Part shown: positions 24,634 to 36,146 of the stretch, piece by piece
Layout: each line of letters starts with the position of its first letter
How positions within the stretch are numbered: the stretch's first letter is position 1
Assembly (NCBI GenBank): GCA_021399445.1
Contig: JAJTUQ010000006.1
Span: 3,596,001-3,660,000, forward strand
Source: Xylogone sp. PMI_703
Taxonomy: Eukaryota; Ascomycota; Leotiomycetes
Direction: 5' to 3'
Length of the DNA stretch: 64,000 nucleotides
Translations under genes and position numbers: made by a program
The notes under the pieces: generated by a model
Database searches by the model: none
The model's input: only the letters and a program-made list of their open reading frames with translations
Told to the model about the DNA's origin: nothing

Positions 24634-25588
24634 ATTTCTATTTGCCTTTTTCACCATGTATACATCAGTTACTGTGCGAACTATATTGTCTATGAGATGT
24701 CCCTGATATATTTTTCCATTATTTCTTTTGACTCTGCATGTGGTTTTTCCCGTTTCCACCTGGGGTTTTTCCCACATGACAAGCGCAAATGCGAGAGTCT
24801 TTTTGCACAACTTATGAATTAGATTAAATAAATAAATGATCTGAGAACCAATCATCCACTCTCATCACAATGAGATCTCAGCTGATACGTATGCCATCTT
24901 GAGCAATCTTACACCTATGCCTGTCAGTGTGCAATATTGAATTAAGTAAATGCCACAATGCCGAGACAATTAATATTAAGATATACTCAGTAGAGCGAGA
25001 GAAGAGATGTTGTCTCGCATAGGACGATATAATTTCACAATGAAGTCGCGGGTGATGGCACATGCGCATAGGGAGAGCCAATCTTCAGCCAATCAAGCAA
25101 GGCTCGGGACGACCCGATATTCACAGTAGACAGGGGAAGAACACATTAAAGGCCAGTGCGATGCGTGAACATTTAACGTGCTTGGCTTAAACACCTTTAT
25201 AATTTTATAAAGTAGTTAAAACTTACGAAAGAATCAAAGTCTGTACGAAAAATTCATTATACATTTCGATAACTATATAAGAATTTGTGATGATATTCCA
25301 TGGGCTATGTTGGCGAACGGAAATCAATTGCACCTACTTCTCAAAGCTTGTTTTTGTACGTACAGGTTGCAATAATAACATAAGATCTAGGTGTATCTAA
25401 TAATTTCTGAGGAGCAGCACAACATCCCGAATCCATTGATGCAATCAACCACAATATTGGTTGCAAGACCTTCAGGGACGCACGATTGCAGCTTGCCCGG
25501 CGGTCGAGTCGCAACGAAGATACATAGAAGTCTCCAGGAATCTTCTGGCCAAACAGTAAAGCAGCGTCTCTCTTGCCATCCCTCCCCA
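24634..25588. other. Intergenic region, no gene seen
   Basis: Convergent 3' flanks of the Zn2Cys6 gene and the monooxygenase gene. Only short open frames without family features are present, and the segment is moderately AT-rich around 25,200-25,300. Confidence 0.6.
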
Positions 25589-27525
25589 TTAGTTGTTCCA
25601 GTATTTGATATCCAAGCCCTCCAAACGATCGTCTTCCCTCCATCTACTCAAAATATCCATAAACGCCTGCGAACCACCCGGGTAAGTGGCGTTTCTCGCT
25701 GCTACGTGCGGGGGGGTCTTCTCGTTATGTACGACCCCCGGCGTGCATTCGGCATAGAGATTGCTCTTTGATTTACCCATTTCCAGGATCATATTCGTCC
25801 ACCCCTCCTCTGCCGCGGCCGTGGGTTGTATTGTTTTGATGTTACGCTTGCGACAGGTAGAAATAACGTATGCCAGATGCGTGGCCTGTTCATGGTTGAT
25901 GTGGACGAAGTTGATCGTGATGGTGGCTTGGAAGCTACTTACGAAGAAGCAGTTGGGAAAGCCTCGAGTGGTCCAGCCGTGAAATGTGGAGGCACCCTCA
26001 CTCCACTTTTGGCTGATGGTCTGGTCTTCTTGGGTTCCGTGGATCTCAATTCCAGACCGCTGAACCCAGGCTGTGCCCATTTCGAACCCGGTTGCGTAGA
26101 CGATGCAGTCAAGCTCGATGTTTTGGCTATCCGCAACGACTCCGCGAGGGGTAATGGAGGTGACTCCTGCGCCCTGGGTGTCGATAAGATGGACATTAGG
26201 CCGATTAAACGCTGACAGATACTCATCATGGAAGCAAGAGCGTTTGCAGAGACGGTTGTAATATGGCTTCAACGACTCCGCGGTCCTACTATCATTCACA
26301 GTCCGCTCCACGCGCATTCGAATGCGCTCCATGTCGTGGAAATCCGCGATCTGTCGTTCAGTAGCCGCTCTCTCCGGATCGGAATCAGTCGTGCTCGATG
26401 ACTTGGGCAGTAGGTTTAAGAAAATAGCAGTCAAATTGTCAGCAACAAGATCCACATCGGGGCGACCACCGCTGAGAATCTCTTGGAAATTGTTCATGCG
26501 TTGCCTTTGCCAGCCGGGGCGTAGAGAAGCAGCCCATTCTGGATCTGTGGGAGCGTTGTTGCGTACGTCTACCGCGGAAGGTGTTCGTTGAAACACATAA
26601 AGTTCTTTGGCCCATGTAGCTAGATGCGGCACAATCCCAACCGCTGTAGGCCCTGTACCGATAATGCCGACTCTCTTGTCGGCCAGTTTTGAAAGGTTGC
26701 CATTCGAATCACCACCGGTGTAGTTGTAATCCCATCGACTTGAGTGAAAGCTATGACCTTGGAAGGATTCAATACCGGGTATGCCTGGCATCTTAGGTCG
26801 GTGAAGCAGTCCCGTTGCCGTGATAACAAATCTGGCGCCGAGTCGATCTCCTCGATTGGTTTTAGCAGTCCATCGTTCTGCCGAACAGTCCCAGTGGAGA
26901 CTGTGGACCTCTGTGTGGAAAATTGCCTTTTCGTAAAGACCAAAATGTCGTCCTAGTCGCTGGGCATGTGCAAAGAGTTCTTTTGCATGAGCATACTTCT
27001 CGGTGGGTATGTAGCCGACCTCTTCGCACAGTGGCATGTAGACATAAGACTCCACATCGCACTGGGCGCCCGGATATCGATTCCAGTACCTTTGAAGACC
27101 AACTAGTCAGCACGTGTCAGACCTTGAGAGCTCTGTGTTCAAGGAGCTTACCAGGTTCCGCCAAAATCGCCTGCTTTGTCGACAATCCGGATATCCGTGA
27201 TTCCAGCTTGAAGCAGCTTGACTGCGACGAGTTCGCCACCATAGCCTCCTCCCACGATCAACACCTCACACTCACAATTAATAGGTCCTCGTGTGGTATT
27301 CTCTTTGACCCATGGGTCATCGGCGTAGTGCGCTAGGGGGCCCGTCACGGGACGATATTGATCAATGTGACCGTCAACGTGCAGGCGCTTGTTGCGTTCT
27401 TCGAGATACTTCTGCTTGAGTGCGATCGGATCAAGACTATGTGTTGATTTGAGCTCCAGGGGCGCACTCTTCAGTTGTCGCTCGAGCGTATCAGGAAGTG
27501 CTGAGATTGTGTCTTCTGGAGCCAT
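25589..27525 (-). CDS. Baeyer-Villiger-type flavin monooxygenase, 624 aa
   Basis: Two exons, 27525-27152 and 27089-25589, split by a 62-bp intron inside a Trp codon (GTAAGC...TTCAAAG). The product is a class B flavoprotein monooxygenase that would insert oxygen next to a ketone carbonyl using FAD and NADPH. The FAD Rossmann loop is GGGYGG at residues 92-97. The Baeyer-Villiger fingerprint FxGxxxHxxxW is [11 protein letters not shown] at 234-244. The NADPH Rossmann motif is GTGPTAVG at about 269-276, and the conserved YATGFE lies in the C-terminal third. Length and the roughly 75-residue N-terminal extension match fungal cyclic-ketone/steroid-type members. There is no signal peptide, so it is probably cytosolic. 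Substrate cannot be told. Long open frames on the plus strand here are shadows. Confidence 0.9.
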
Positions 27526-28123
27526 GGCCTGCGAGGGTGGGAAAATCGGGTTATTGACTTAACTCATAAGTAGCGTCTTGTCAGCGACAGTGAACATCGA
27601 CTGTGTTTCTGGACACGGATGCTGGCCCTGTCTGTACCGCTGGATCTCATATTGGCACACCGGGCCATTCTAATTAGATATAACGGTGGCAACAAGGCAA
27701 AGCATTTGCTGGGGCCTGTTGGTTATGCACAATAGCAATACAGCATATCTATAGGCCTCCTGGAGTGTCCTATATTACCGGATATTCGGTTGTTGGCCTC
27801 AGTACCCACCGGCAACCGACCCCTCCAACAGCCCAGGGGATGGTCTGTACAGACTCATTCTACTGGTGCCGGTCTCTTGAAAGCCTCCTATAGGCCAAGT
27901 GGCAGGAAAGGGAGGAGGACTCCTAAATCCCAATTACGTAAGCATATTCTAACACCTTAGAACTTAACCCCTGAGACCTCTCTATATATATACTCTAAAA
28001 TTTTCACTAACAACCGTTTATTATTACTCTTGTATGACGTAAATTGATATATATCCGCTACTCATTTCACTAAGACACATGGCATAAATAATCCAGTCCG
28101 TCCCTCCCAACTCTCTTCGTTCA
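27526..28123. other. Intergenic region, no gene seen
   Basis: Upstream flank of the monooxygenase gene and downstream flank of the broken membrane-protein gene. No coding signal. A short ATATATATA run lies near 27,985. Confidence 0.6.
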
Positions 28124-30330
28124 TCACTCCAAATCATCTACCGCGTTCTTGCCAAGACTAATAAATTCTTGCACCATCCGGGATGCAGAGTCCGTCATTC
28201 TCTTAATGCGACTGTCTTTTTCTTTTGCCGCCTCAGATGCCTTCTTAGGGTTATAATCTACAATTTGAACGGTTTCACTCAACCAACTCAGTAACCCTAG
28301 AGAGATAATGAACAGGCCAACTGCTAGTACAGGGATGATTATCAGGGAACGCACTGACAACGTGTCAATATCGCCGCTGTAGATGACAAAATCCCCGGAC
28401 CCTTGTAATATAATATCACCTGGCGCAACGTCATTTAAAAAGCCGTTGGAAGGGGGAAATAAGGTCGTCTCTGTAAGACGGTTGATAGTCGCTAGATAGG
28501 ATGCGAAGACAAGGCGTTCCAAATCACTGAATATACAAGATGAATTTGCATCTAGAATATCTGATAATGCAGTAACAGACGATTTGAGCGCGGAGACCTG
28601 GAGATAAGTCCCGAGAAGGTAAATCATTAGCAAACCTAGAGAATCTATAAAAATAGTAGATAATCCCGGAGGCATGTTTAATCCTGGCATAGTGGACAGG
28701 TCTGTGATGGAACCACTATGGCCTTTATAAGACCAAACATCGTTTTCCCAACAAGATAGCACTGGCCGCTGTGGCTGTACCATATATGGGGCAACAGTAG
28801 TTTCGTTATTGTGAAACGGATTTGGGCCAGTCTGGTACCACGGATCAGTACTCGGGAACCAGCTAGTCCGGTTAACGGACGAAATAACAGCATCCCATGT
28901 TGAATGGTATATATTCTTCTACAAATGTGCCGGGGTAGATCGAAACGTCGTTGCTTGATCCTGCCCACCAGTTATACTCAGTCCTGCAAGTCCAGGGATC
29001 TTGCAGGTGTAGCTCAGAATAATGCTGCAGCCCGAAATCTTTGCCGGTGACATTGTATTGGTATCCATAACGTATAATAAGTCCACCAGTTTCGTCGATC
29101 CCAATGGTTTCGGGCTCGGCGACGGAGAGTGGTGGATTTTCGGATAGGGTTCGGTTGAAGCTGTCGATGGCTCCTACGGCTCTCAGTGCTGCAGGCACAT
29201 AGAAGTTGAAAATCTCAAGGTTATTCACATTGGACGCGTCACTGAGGATACCTGTGTCGTTGCGCGACGGGACAAAGATTGACTTCGGATTGACCGGTGC
29301 GCCATTTCCAATTTTTATATGTCGAGCGAAAATGATGGGAATGGCGTATTTTATTGCTAAACCGGTGATCCTAAATGCAACCCATACGAACACGAGCTAG
29401 CGAACATCTTGGATCCCGAGGAATTTTCCCATCACTGCCTGAAGTAAGGAAAATGGGGAGGTCTTCTTGGAATATACTTCTTTGGAGACGGCCAGGCTGG
29501 GAGAATGGTCATGCCCGTATCGTCTGGTCGATAGAAGCACCCCCGTCAAGACTGCCATGCCGCAAACTAGCATAATGATGTGTTCTAATATACACGTATA
29601 TACCGAGACCAGTTCATCGCCATCAAGCTTGGATACGGCAATTGCATCTTTAGATCCTGATGAGGTTGGCAACTGAAAGCGATGCCATAGAAGGTACGTT
29701 TGCCGCTCCGGGTTCACGAAGGAGAAAACCATCGTCACGGTGCTTGAGGCTGCTTCGGCCCAGCATCAAGCAGGTTGCAAACGGTAAGACAGCGTGTCTG
29801 ATGCCACGAACGAGTCTCTCACACCCATCCAGCAGGGAATCTGAAGAGGTAGCTTCATTGCCGACGTATTTATGATTCCTAATTGCGTCGTGCGCCAAAA
29901 TTTCCCCATTAAACAAGGGTGCTGCACGATAGAAGAGGCCATGCGACTTGAAGGAAAGGTAAAAGACGAAGAGTTACATGCAGCGCGGATCGTCCGAAAT
30001 CACTCAGCTTTCAGCGGTTCACTGAGCGTCGATCAACGAACATGTGGTCCTATAAGGTCGAAGAGGTCCCTGGGCAGCCTTACTGCTTGTGGAGAGTCAA
30101 GGAGGACCCTGAAGTCCAGCGGTCGTTGGAGCTACTGCGATGTAAAGGCCCCCAAGTCCCAGCGCGATGGCATCCATGCTGGGGGGTTCAGCTCCGTTCT
30201 GGTATGCCATCTTCATTTCAACCCCAGACTCCAACATTGCGGTGATTATGCACCACCACTCTTTTCGGATGACCGTTCTGAGCGATCCAATGAATCTACT
30301 AGATGATAGCTGCAAACGGAAGGTGAACAA
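28124..30330 (-). pseudogene. Broken gene for a multi-pass membrane protein of unknown family
   Basis: A protein-like translation can be followed on the minus strand from an ATG at 30330 to TGA at 28124, but in several frames. The start reads EWWCIITAMLESGVEMK and MDAIALGLGGLYIAV. The middle has membrane segments around IIMLVCGMAVLTGVLL and ITGLAIKYAIPIIFA, then a domain with N-glycosylation sites, then FIDSLGLLMIYLLGTYL and LIIIPVLAVGLFIISLGLLS before a charged tail. An in-frame TAG at 29397-29399 interrupts a frame that is coherent on both sides (CAG to TAG would explain it). A one-base frameshift lies near 28,910-28,945. The N-terminal third switches frame at least twice and could contain introns, but the nonsense codon and frameshift argue for a pseudogene. 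Confidence 0.6.
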
Positions 30331-30601
30331 GAGACTGTTGGCGCTGGATTGCTCCAGTAATGTTTATTAATGGGACCGATGGAACGGTGATGACCGGGGG
30401 ATGGAGATTCGAAGAATGGAGCTGGTCAAGATATGGTGGTACACAGGCACGCACGTAGCACGCGCATTGGGATATGATGGAGTAGGGACCATCATACGCG
30501 GCTTCGGTTTGCTATATGTATAAGTCCGTGGAAATGGGACCTCGAGGTTTGGGTTGCTGGCACATCTGATCAAGGCTTGTTGTGTATACACACACCGCAA
30601 C

Positions 30602-33148
30602 ATGGGGCGCCGTGAAGGGCTCCTCGTTCTTCTCACAGGGCTTCTTCTGTTAACCCTCGGCGCACTGCCGACCAGCGCCACCAGTCTTCTTGAGGCTCTG
30701 CGACAAGCTGGTGCTTCTCAATTTGCAGCGCTAATTGAATCAGATCCCGATGCTCTCGCTGTCTATATATCTCACCAGGTGCAGACTATTTTTGCATCCA
30801 TCGACGGTGCCGTCAATGCATCGAGTGCAAGCGGAAATGTGTCGACAGCGAGCAGATTGCGGCGCCGGCAGTCCGGTGGCACCTCACTCCAGAGCAAGCT
30901 CTACCAAAGCACATCCAACCTGAACAGTCTGGGAGCTATGAGTGTGGGATCGGGCCTGGCAATGCAATCGAACGACAAGTCATCCAGTGGGAAGCCTCAA
31001 GCGATTGTATCTACTCCACAGAGCAGCAACCAGAATGTGTGCGGCACGACTCAACAGAAGGAGGTTGTGAACGAGCCCAGCGATTATAATTTTCACCACA
31101 GCCACTGGCACTATTTTCATACGGTGTTTGTGACGATTACTGAGCGGATCTCCCTGTCCTTCACCATCACAGATATTCGCACACAGCATGTCACGGACCG
31201 CATCACAATAACGGATACTGTCACGCTCCACGATACATCTCTTGTCACAGTCACAGAGACAACGGTCAGGGTGTCGGGTATTGATATCACCAAGATTGAT
31301 ACCGTAACAGAAACTATAGCTACTCCTTCAGAAGTAAATGTAACGCATATCAAAACAGATACCGTCACGGAGATTTTAACCATCCCATCCAAGGTCGATG
31401 TGACCGTTACACAAACCGACACAGTGACTACATCTTATGAGGTTGATGTAACACTCACAAGAACTGATATCGTGACTGAGTTCAGAACTAAGTCATCTGA
31501 AGTTAATATAACTGTTACACAGGTTGATACTGTGACAGAATTCAGAGCTACGCCATCCGAAGTGGACGTGACGATTACTGAGACCGAAACTGCAACTTTG
31601 ACTGCATTTAGAACTTCGCCAGTAGAAGTAGATATGACGGTTACAGAAACTGATACTTTGACTGAAACGCTAGCTACACCGTCCTTAGTCGACATAACTG
31701 TCACAGAAACTATTGCTACTCCTTCAGATGTGCAGGTCACCGTTACAGATACAGTCACATCCACACCGTCCGATGTTGATGTAACCGTTACGAAGACAAT
31801 TGCTACTCCTTCAGATCTCCCGTTCACTGTTACGGATACTGTAACAGCTACGCCTCCAGAAGTGGACGTTACGATTATTAAAACGGATACACTTCTAAAC
31901 ACAATCGCTACTCCATCAAAGGTCGAGGTAACTAATACAGATACAATTATAAATACCGCAACGATTGCTACACCATCCAAAGTGGATATCACTGTTAGTG
32001 AGGCCGTAACTATTACATCTGATACTACAGTACTTTTAGTTACAACTGCCACGATAACACGTAAGTAGTCTGCCGGATCTCTCACTATTCGTGATACTAA
32101 TTTAATCAATTAGATCCGGGAACTACTGTTACTACCACAATCTCGGGGACTGAGAAAACAATCACGATCCCACCGAGTACAATAACAACCGTTCAAACTA
32201 CTACAGAAGAGAAGACAACAGTATTGCCAACGACCATTCCAACTACAATTTCACCCTCTGCCCTGGAGACTACAGCAATCACAACCGTTGCAACCGATCT
32301 GCGGACCGTTGAATCAACCATCGTGTTGCCTTCAGCTCCCCCTTCCCTATTAAAAATATCATCGGGGTTGGGCAATCAAGTCAATATCGTTGAAGCAGAT
32401 ATTCCTTACAATGGCGGAATCATTCACATCGTTGATGAGTAAGACACCTTTCCTCGGGTTCTATTTTCTTAATCTTCTCGGAGTAGGCTGATGAATGGAA
32501 AAATAATGGGTTCTAATCAATTCAACTTAAGCCAACACTAATTTCCCCTATAGTTACTTTACGCTCCCTAGTAGCTTTGTCGAGACAGCAAATGCAAATG
32601 GTCAAACTGCCTTCACTGGTCTTATCAATGCTTTTGGCTTGACTGACACGCTCAATAACGCACCGGATACAACATATTTCATCCCCACAAACGATGCTCT
32701 TGCTTTACCCGGTGCAACGACCCATTACTCAACGATTCGGAACTTGATATTAGGACACGCGATCCCTAATTTTGTAGGGTACCTGCCATCACTTGCCAAT
32801 GGCACCACATTTACAAGTCAGAGCGGTACAAAGTTTACTGTGACATCTGATGGATGTGACACCTATATCAATAATGCCAAGATTACTTTACCAAACGTGG
32901 TCCTCGGCAATGGCGTTGCCCACGTAGTTGATCAGGTATGTACATTAGCTTTGGCACCTTCCCATTATCAATATAAAAATTACAAAGAAACAGCTAGCTA
33001 ATACCCATTTAACAAATAGGTTATCCAACCGCTTTCGCCCGCTCAAGTAGTCAGTCCATCTCCAAAACCAAATTCATGCTCATCTTTGAAGAGTGGACGT
33101 TTCCATGGCATTCTCTTGCTTCTTATCTCTGGGCTGCTGCTATTATAA
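30602..33148 (+). CDS. GPI-anchored fasciclin (FAS1) wall protein with a Thr-rich repeat inside the first FAS1 domain, 764 aa
   Basis: Exons 30602-32060, 32114-32438, 32554-32935 and 33020-33148 give 764 codons. ATG 30602 starts a signal peptide (REGLLVLLTGLLLLTLGALP). Residues about 28-75 look like the start of a FAS1 domain (LLEALRQAGASQFAALIESD). Residues about 225-555 are Thr/Val repeats of about 20 residues built on VDVTVTETDTVTE and ATPSEV. FAS1 features resume at about 561-590 (SLLKISSGLGN, ADIPYNGGIIHIVDDYF), followed by a complete second FAS1 domain (TYFIPTNDAL, LILGHAIPNF, GNGVAHVVDQ). The C-terminus has a GPI signal: small residues NSCSSLKSG, then a hydrophobic tail. A surface-exposed, heavily O-mannosylated adhesin-like protein is expected. 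Splicing all three introns restores the FAS1 frame. The gene is intact. Confidence 0.85.
31280..32060 (+). repeat. Tandem coding repeat, about 60 bp per unit, in the fasciclin gene
   Basis: Degenerate in-frame units of roughly 16-22 codons, each pairing a P-S-[EKD]-V-[DN]-[VI]-T core with a T-[DE]-T-V-T stretch, repeat about a dozen times. Units differ in third positions and by small in-frame deletions, so the array is old but has changed length. The base pattern opens a 224-codon frame on the opposite strand (31435-32109), a composition effect. Confidence 0.8.
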
Positions 33149-34274
33149 CATCAGTTGGAGGCCCTTAGTTTAAAAGAGTGCCGTGTTTTTCATGATACCC
33201 TGACGTTCCAACGACTCGCGCTGTAATACTTATGAAGGATAGAGAAAATACATTTCTATAATTATAAATTAGATAATAAATTTAGGCCTTAACTAAATCA
33301 ATAACCAGTTTTTTGTCATGCCGATAAAAAAACCGATACTAGCATCCACGGACAATGCATTTATGTATGAGTTAGTGAGGAGATATTCAATCTAACTATA
33401 TATGTAATTTTATGCTTTGTTACCTATTACTCCTGTTACACATTTTGCAAAGCTCTAACTAACAGGATTGGCACGACTCGTCATCCGACAATCAGTGGTT
33501 GTGAGGTGGTGAACAGGATCGACCTTCCTACTGAGCGTCGCCTAAGCCAAGAAGCGCCGGTGAAATTAAAGATTCATGGAACAGGCTGGTGAATAGGCCA
33601 GCATATTGATTGCTCTGTCTGCTCCCTTTGGGTCCGTAATCAATTTGTTACCCATCCGTGTTTTTGTTATCTACAAGTTGTCCTACAGAATCACATTGTG
33701 ATCATTGCCTTGAGACGCTAGTCTAATATTACGCAAAGTGACTCTTCTAAAGATCCATAGGCGCACCAGTACAGTTAATTCAACACCTCTAACCTTCTCG
33801 CCATTATTATTCAACTATGGACATAATCCAAATCAATTGTTATTTCATCACCATTCAGATTGAAGTCATTGTTAATAGTACCTGTCCTTACGTGCTTTCT
33901 TTAGAACTTTCAGGTGGCTGTGTATATCGTTACCCTATTGTGACAATGACTATCATTCGACGTATAACCCACATTGGAGAGCAGACATGTGTTCGAAATA
34001 TACAGCTGATCAACCTGGAACTTGCAGTGATCTCAATCCAATGTTATCACTCCAAATAAGATCGCCACGTACAACCAGCCCTCCCCATCAAAGTCCAGTT
34101 TAATCGACCGGGCCATGTTCCCTCGTCAAGGTCGTCCTACTGGGAGAGCCTCGAACGTATATACAAGACCAGATCAAAATGCGGTGGAGTCTGTCTTTCT
34201 ATCCTCAATCATCGCACACACGGGCAATACTCAACAGAACAGAAGGCCCAAAGTCAAAACCAATGTTTGCTCTG
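33149..34274. other. Intergenic region containing HET-tail repeat copy 2
   Basis: Between the fasciclin gene and the convergent HET gene. From about 34,110 to 34,274 the plus strand is the 3' flank of the HET gene and matches the relic at 18530-18700 in opposite orientation (GCCTCGAAC, ATCAAAATGCGGTGGAGTC). An 80-codon open frame at 33817-34059 has no family features. Confidence 0.55.
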
Positions 34275-35375
34275 TCATGCTTCTTTTAATTCCCACAGAT
34301 CCTCCCAATCACAGTCTTTTACCCAGTGCTCTTCTGACCCACAATTGACACAGCGGTTAGAGTTCATCCTCCGATCACGGGCTTTGGAAACTGTATCCAA
34401 GGTTGCGTAGCAGGCATAGAGTAGATGACCATTATCGCATCTGTAGCACCTGATTTTTGATCTCCCTCCATAAGTGACGGAGTATCTAAAGCTAGTTGCG
34501 CGGGGCTGTATCTCAAGCCTGTTTGTGTTCTCTTGCGTTACATTCCCCCGACTAGTGGGTTCTGGATTGGGAACAATTGATGCTCTAAGTCTTGGTTAGT
34601 TTTCAGCGCTGGATTTAAGAAGATTACAAGACTCATACCCCTTAACTCTCTTATCCACCTCTTCTTGAAGCCGCTGAAAAGCATACTCCCGGCCTTCCCC
34701 ATAAATAATAGGTAGGAAGACACTGAAAAGGCCGAATAATGAGTAGGCTTGGTCCTCATCTTTTGTTGTCACTCGCTTTGCCGCCCATGAGAATCGCTCT
34801 TTGACGCTGAATTCGGACAGCGGCGCCCCTCGAAGAGCCGAGATAGGAATTTCTGTCCTCATGTGAATCTGTCCTTCCAATGACTTCTTGTCGCCTAGGA
34901 GATCCCCCTCTTTAGAAAAGAAATCTACTGATGACGGTGCAATAAGCTCTTGCAAAGTCCAACCTCGAGTGAACCATTCACTTTTCCAAAATGACGATTC
35001 CCAGGGCTCGTTAAATCCGTCAACTGAATCGGAGCGGGGCCGCGAGACATCCGACAGATATACATAACACTTACTCGCACGCTGATACCAGCGAAACATC
35101 GAGTTGATAGCTTCATGAACTTCAACTGAATCGGATTTGTCGATACAGCAAGTGTCCACCCAAAAATATTGCAAGCCGTCACGCTTTGCCTGTTGCCCGC
35201 AGAAGTGTATCTTGGTATAACCAGTCTTACTCTTACCCGTACCTTCCTTTACGTCCTTATTGGTGACCTCTTCCGCTCCCCATCTATGCGAAAGTATAGC
35301 ATACTCGGGTATATTGCTCCCATAGAACTCGTCTAGGTGAAAATCGCCACCGCTGTTATACCGGAGTAGACGCAT
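34275..35375 (-). CDS. HET-domain protein with C-terminal CCHC zinc knuckles, 350 aa
   Basis: Exons 35375-34639 and 34590-34275 are joined by a 48-bp intron (GTATGA donor, ACTAACCAAG branch/acceptor). The N-terminal 240 residues form a HET domain of the HET-E/HET-R kind: MRLL start, YAILSHRWGAEEVT, FCGQQAKRDGLQYFWVDTCC, INSMFRWYQRASKCYVYLSD, WFTRGWTLQELIAPSSVDFF and QAYSLFGLF. In place of the NACHT/WD40 part of full-length relatives, the spliced tail has two zinc-knuckle motifs (CYRCDNGHLLYAC, CVNCGSEEHWVKDC). HET domains trigger cell death when non-self is sensed. This short form could be a regulator, a free-standing executor or a partner of a separate sensor. Reading through without splicing would stop at codon 259. 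The gene appears intact. Confidence 0.8.
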
Positions 35376-36146
35376 TGTTCGATTATGTTTGAGGATCGAT
35401 CGTTAGAGAGAAGGTTCTACGCAGTTACTAGGCTGTGGAGTTGGCATAGATTTAAAATACTGTAAGGCGCAGATTCATAGAAGATGTTGGATTTGAGGCT
35501 GGCGCGCATAGCCTCGTGACGATGAAACAACCGTGCGTAAGACCACCAATTGGCCAGGCTTCCTGCAGGAAACCTTGGAAGTCATACTTGGCATAGAATA
35601 TTCAGAAACTATATTTGACTAAGTCGTGTTAAGCCGAAGGAACAAGTAAATGGACAGAAATCTAGGGTCCGAAATCTACCTTTGATCCACATTTAGGTGC
35701 AGCGTCGGGCCTGGAAAAGCGTCCTGTAAAAGCGCCAAGTGGGTCTATCAGATCCACCAAATCAGACCAGTTTATTTTAACGTCTTGGATTCTCATTGGA
35801 CCAATTTCAAAGACCCACTCGGCGCTTTTGCTGTAGTGCCACTTTGGAATTTTTTGAACCGTTTAACCGTATCCTAGGACGGAAATATATTAAAATCCAA
35901 GGCTTATGATGTTGTGAACTATCTTCTGATGCTCGGGAAGAGCCATTACAGTAGAAGAGATACCAAATACAGCTCCCCCGAATGATAATTAAGCTTTGAC
36001 CACCCGAAAGCCACGAAACTACCGTTACAGTAGGCTGCTGAAGCGCCTTGGCAACAGCTCATAAACGATCGTATCCTCCTTTTCAATCACTCACTTTCTT
36101 TATCTTTCAGATGAGAGAATGGGTCCAGCTGTATCTCCAGTGACAA
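35376..36146. other. Intergenic region, no gene seen
   Basis: Upstream flank of the minus-strand HET gene and of the plus-strand DUF7730-like gene. It contains an imperfect inverted repeat around AAGTGGGTCT (35,739-35,748) and AGACCCACTCGGCGCTTTT (35,811-35,829), which may be a small palindromic repeat element. Confidence 0.45.

Noticed and set aside
25826..27336. Several plus-strand open frames of 70-137 codons
   Set aside because: They lie opposite the two exons of the Baeyer-Villiger monooxygenase, are out of frame with any motif, and show no protein family signal.
31435..32109. 224-codon open frame on the minus strand opposite the fasciclin repeat (and 31117-31422)
   Set aside because: It exists because the Thr/Val repeat on the sense strand has few stop-forming triplets in its complement. 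The product is itself repetitive, has no start context, and the sense gene is clearly real.
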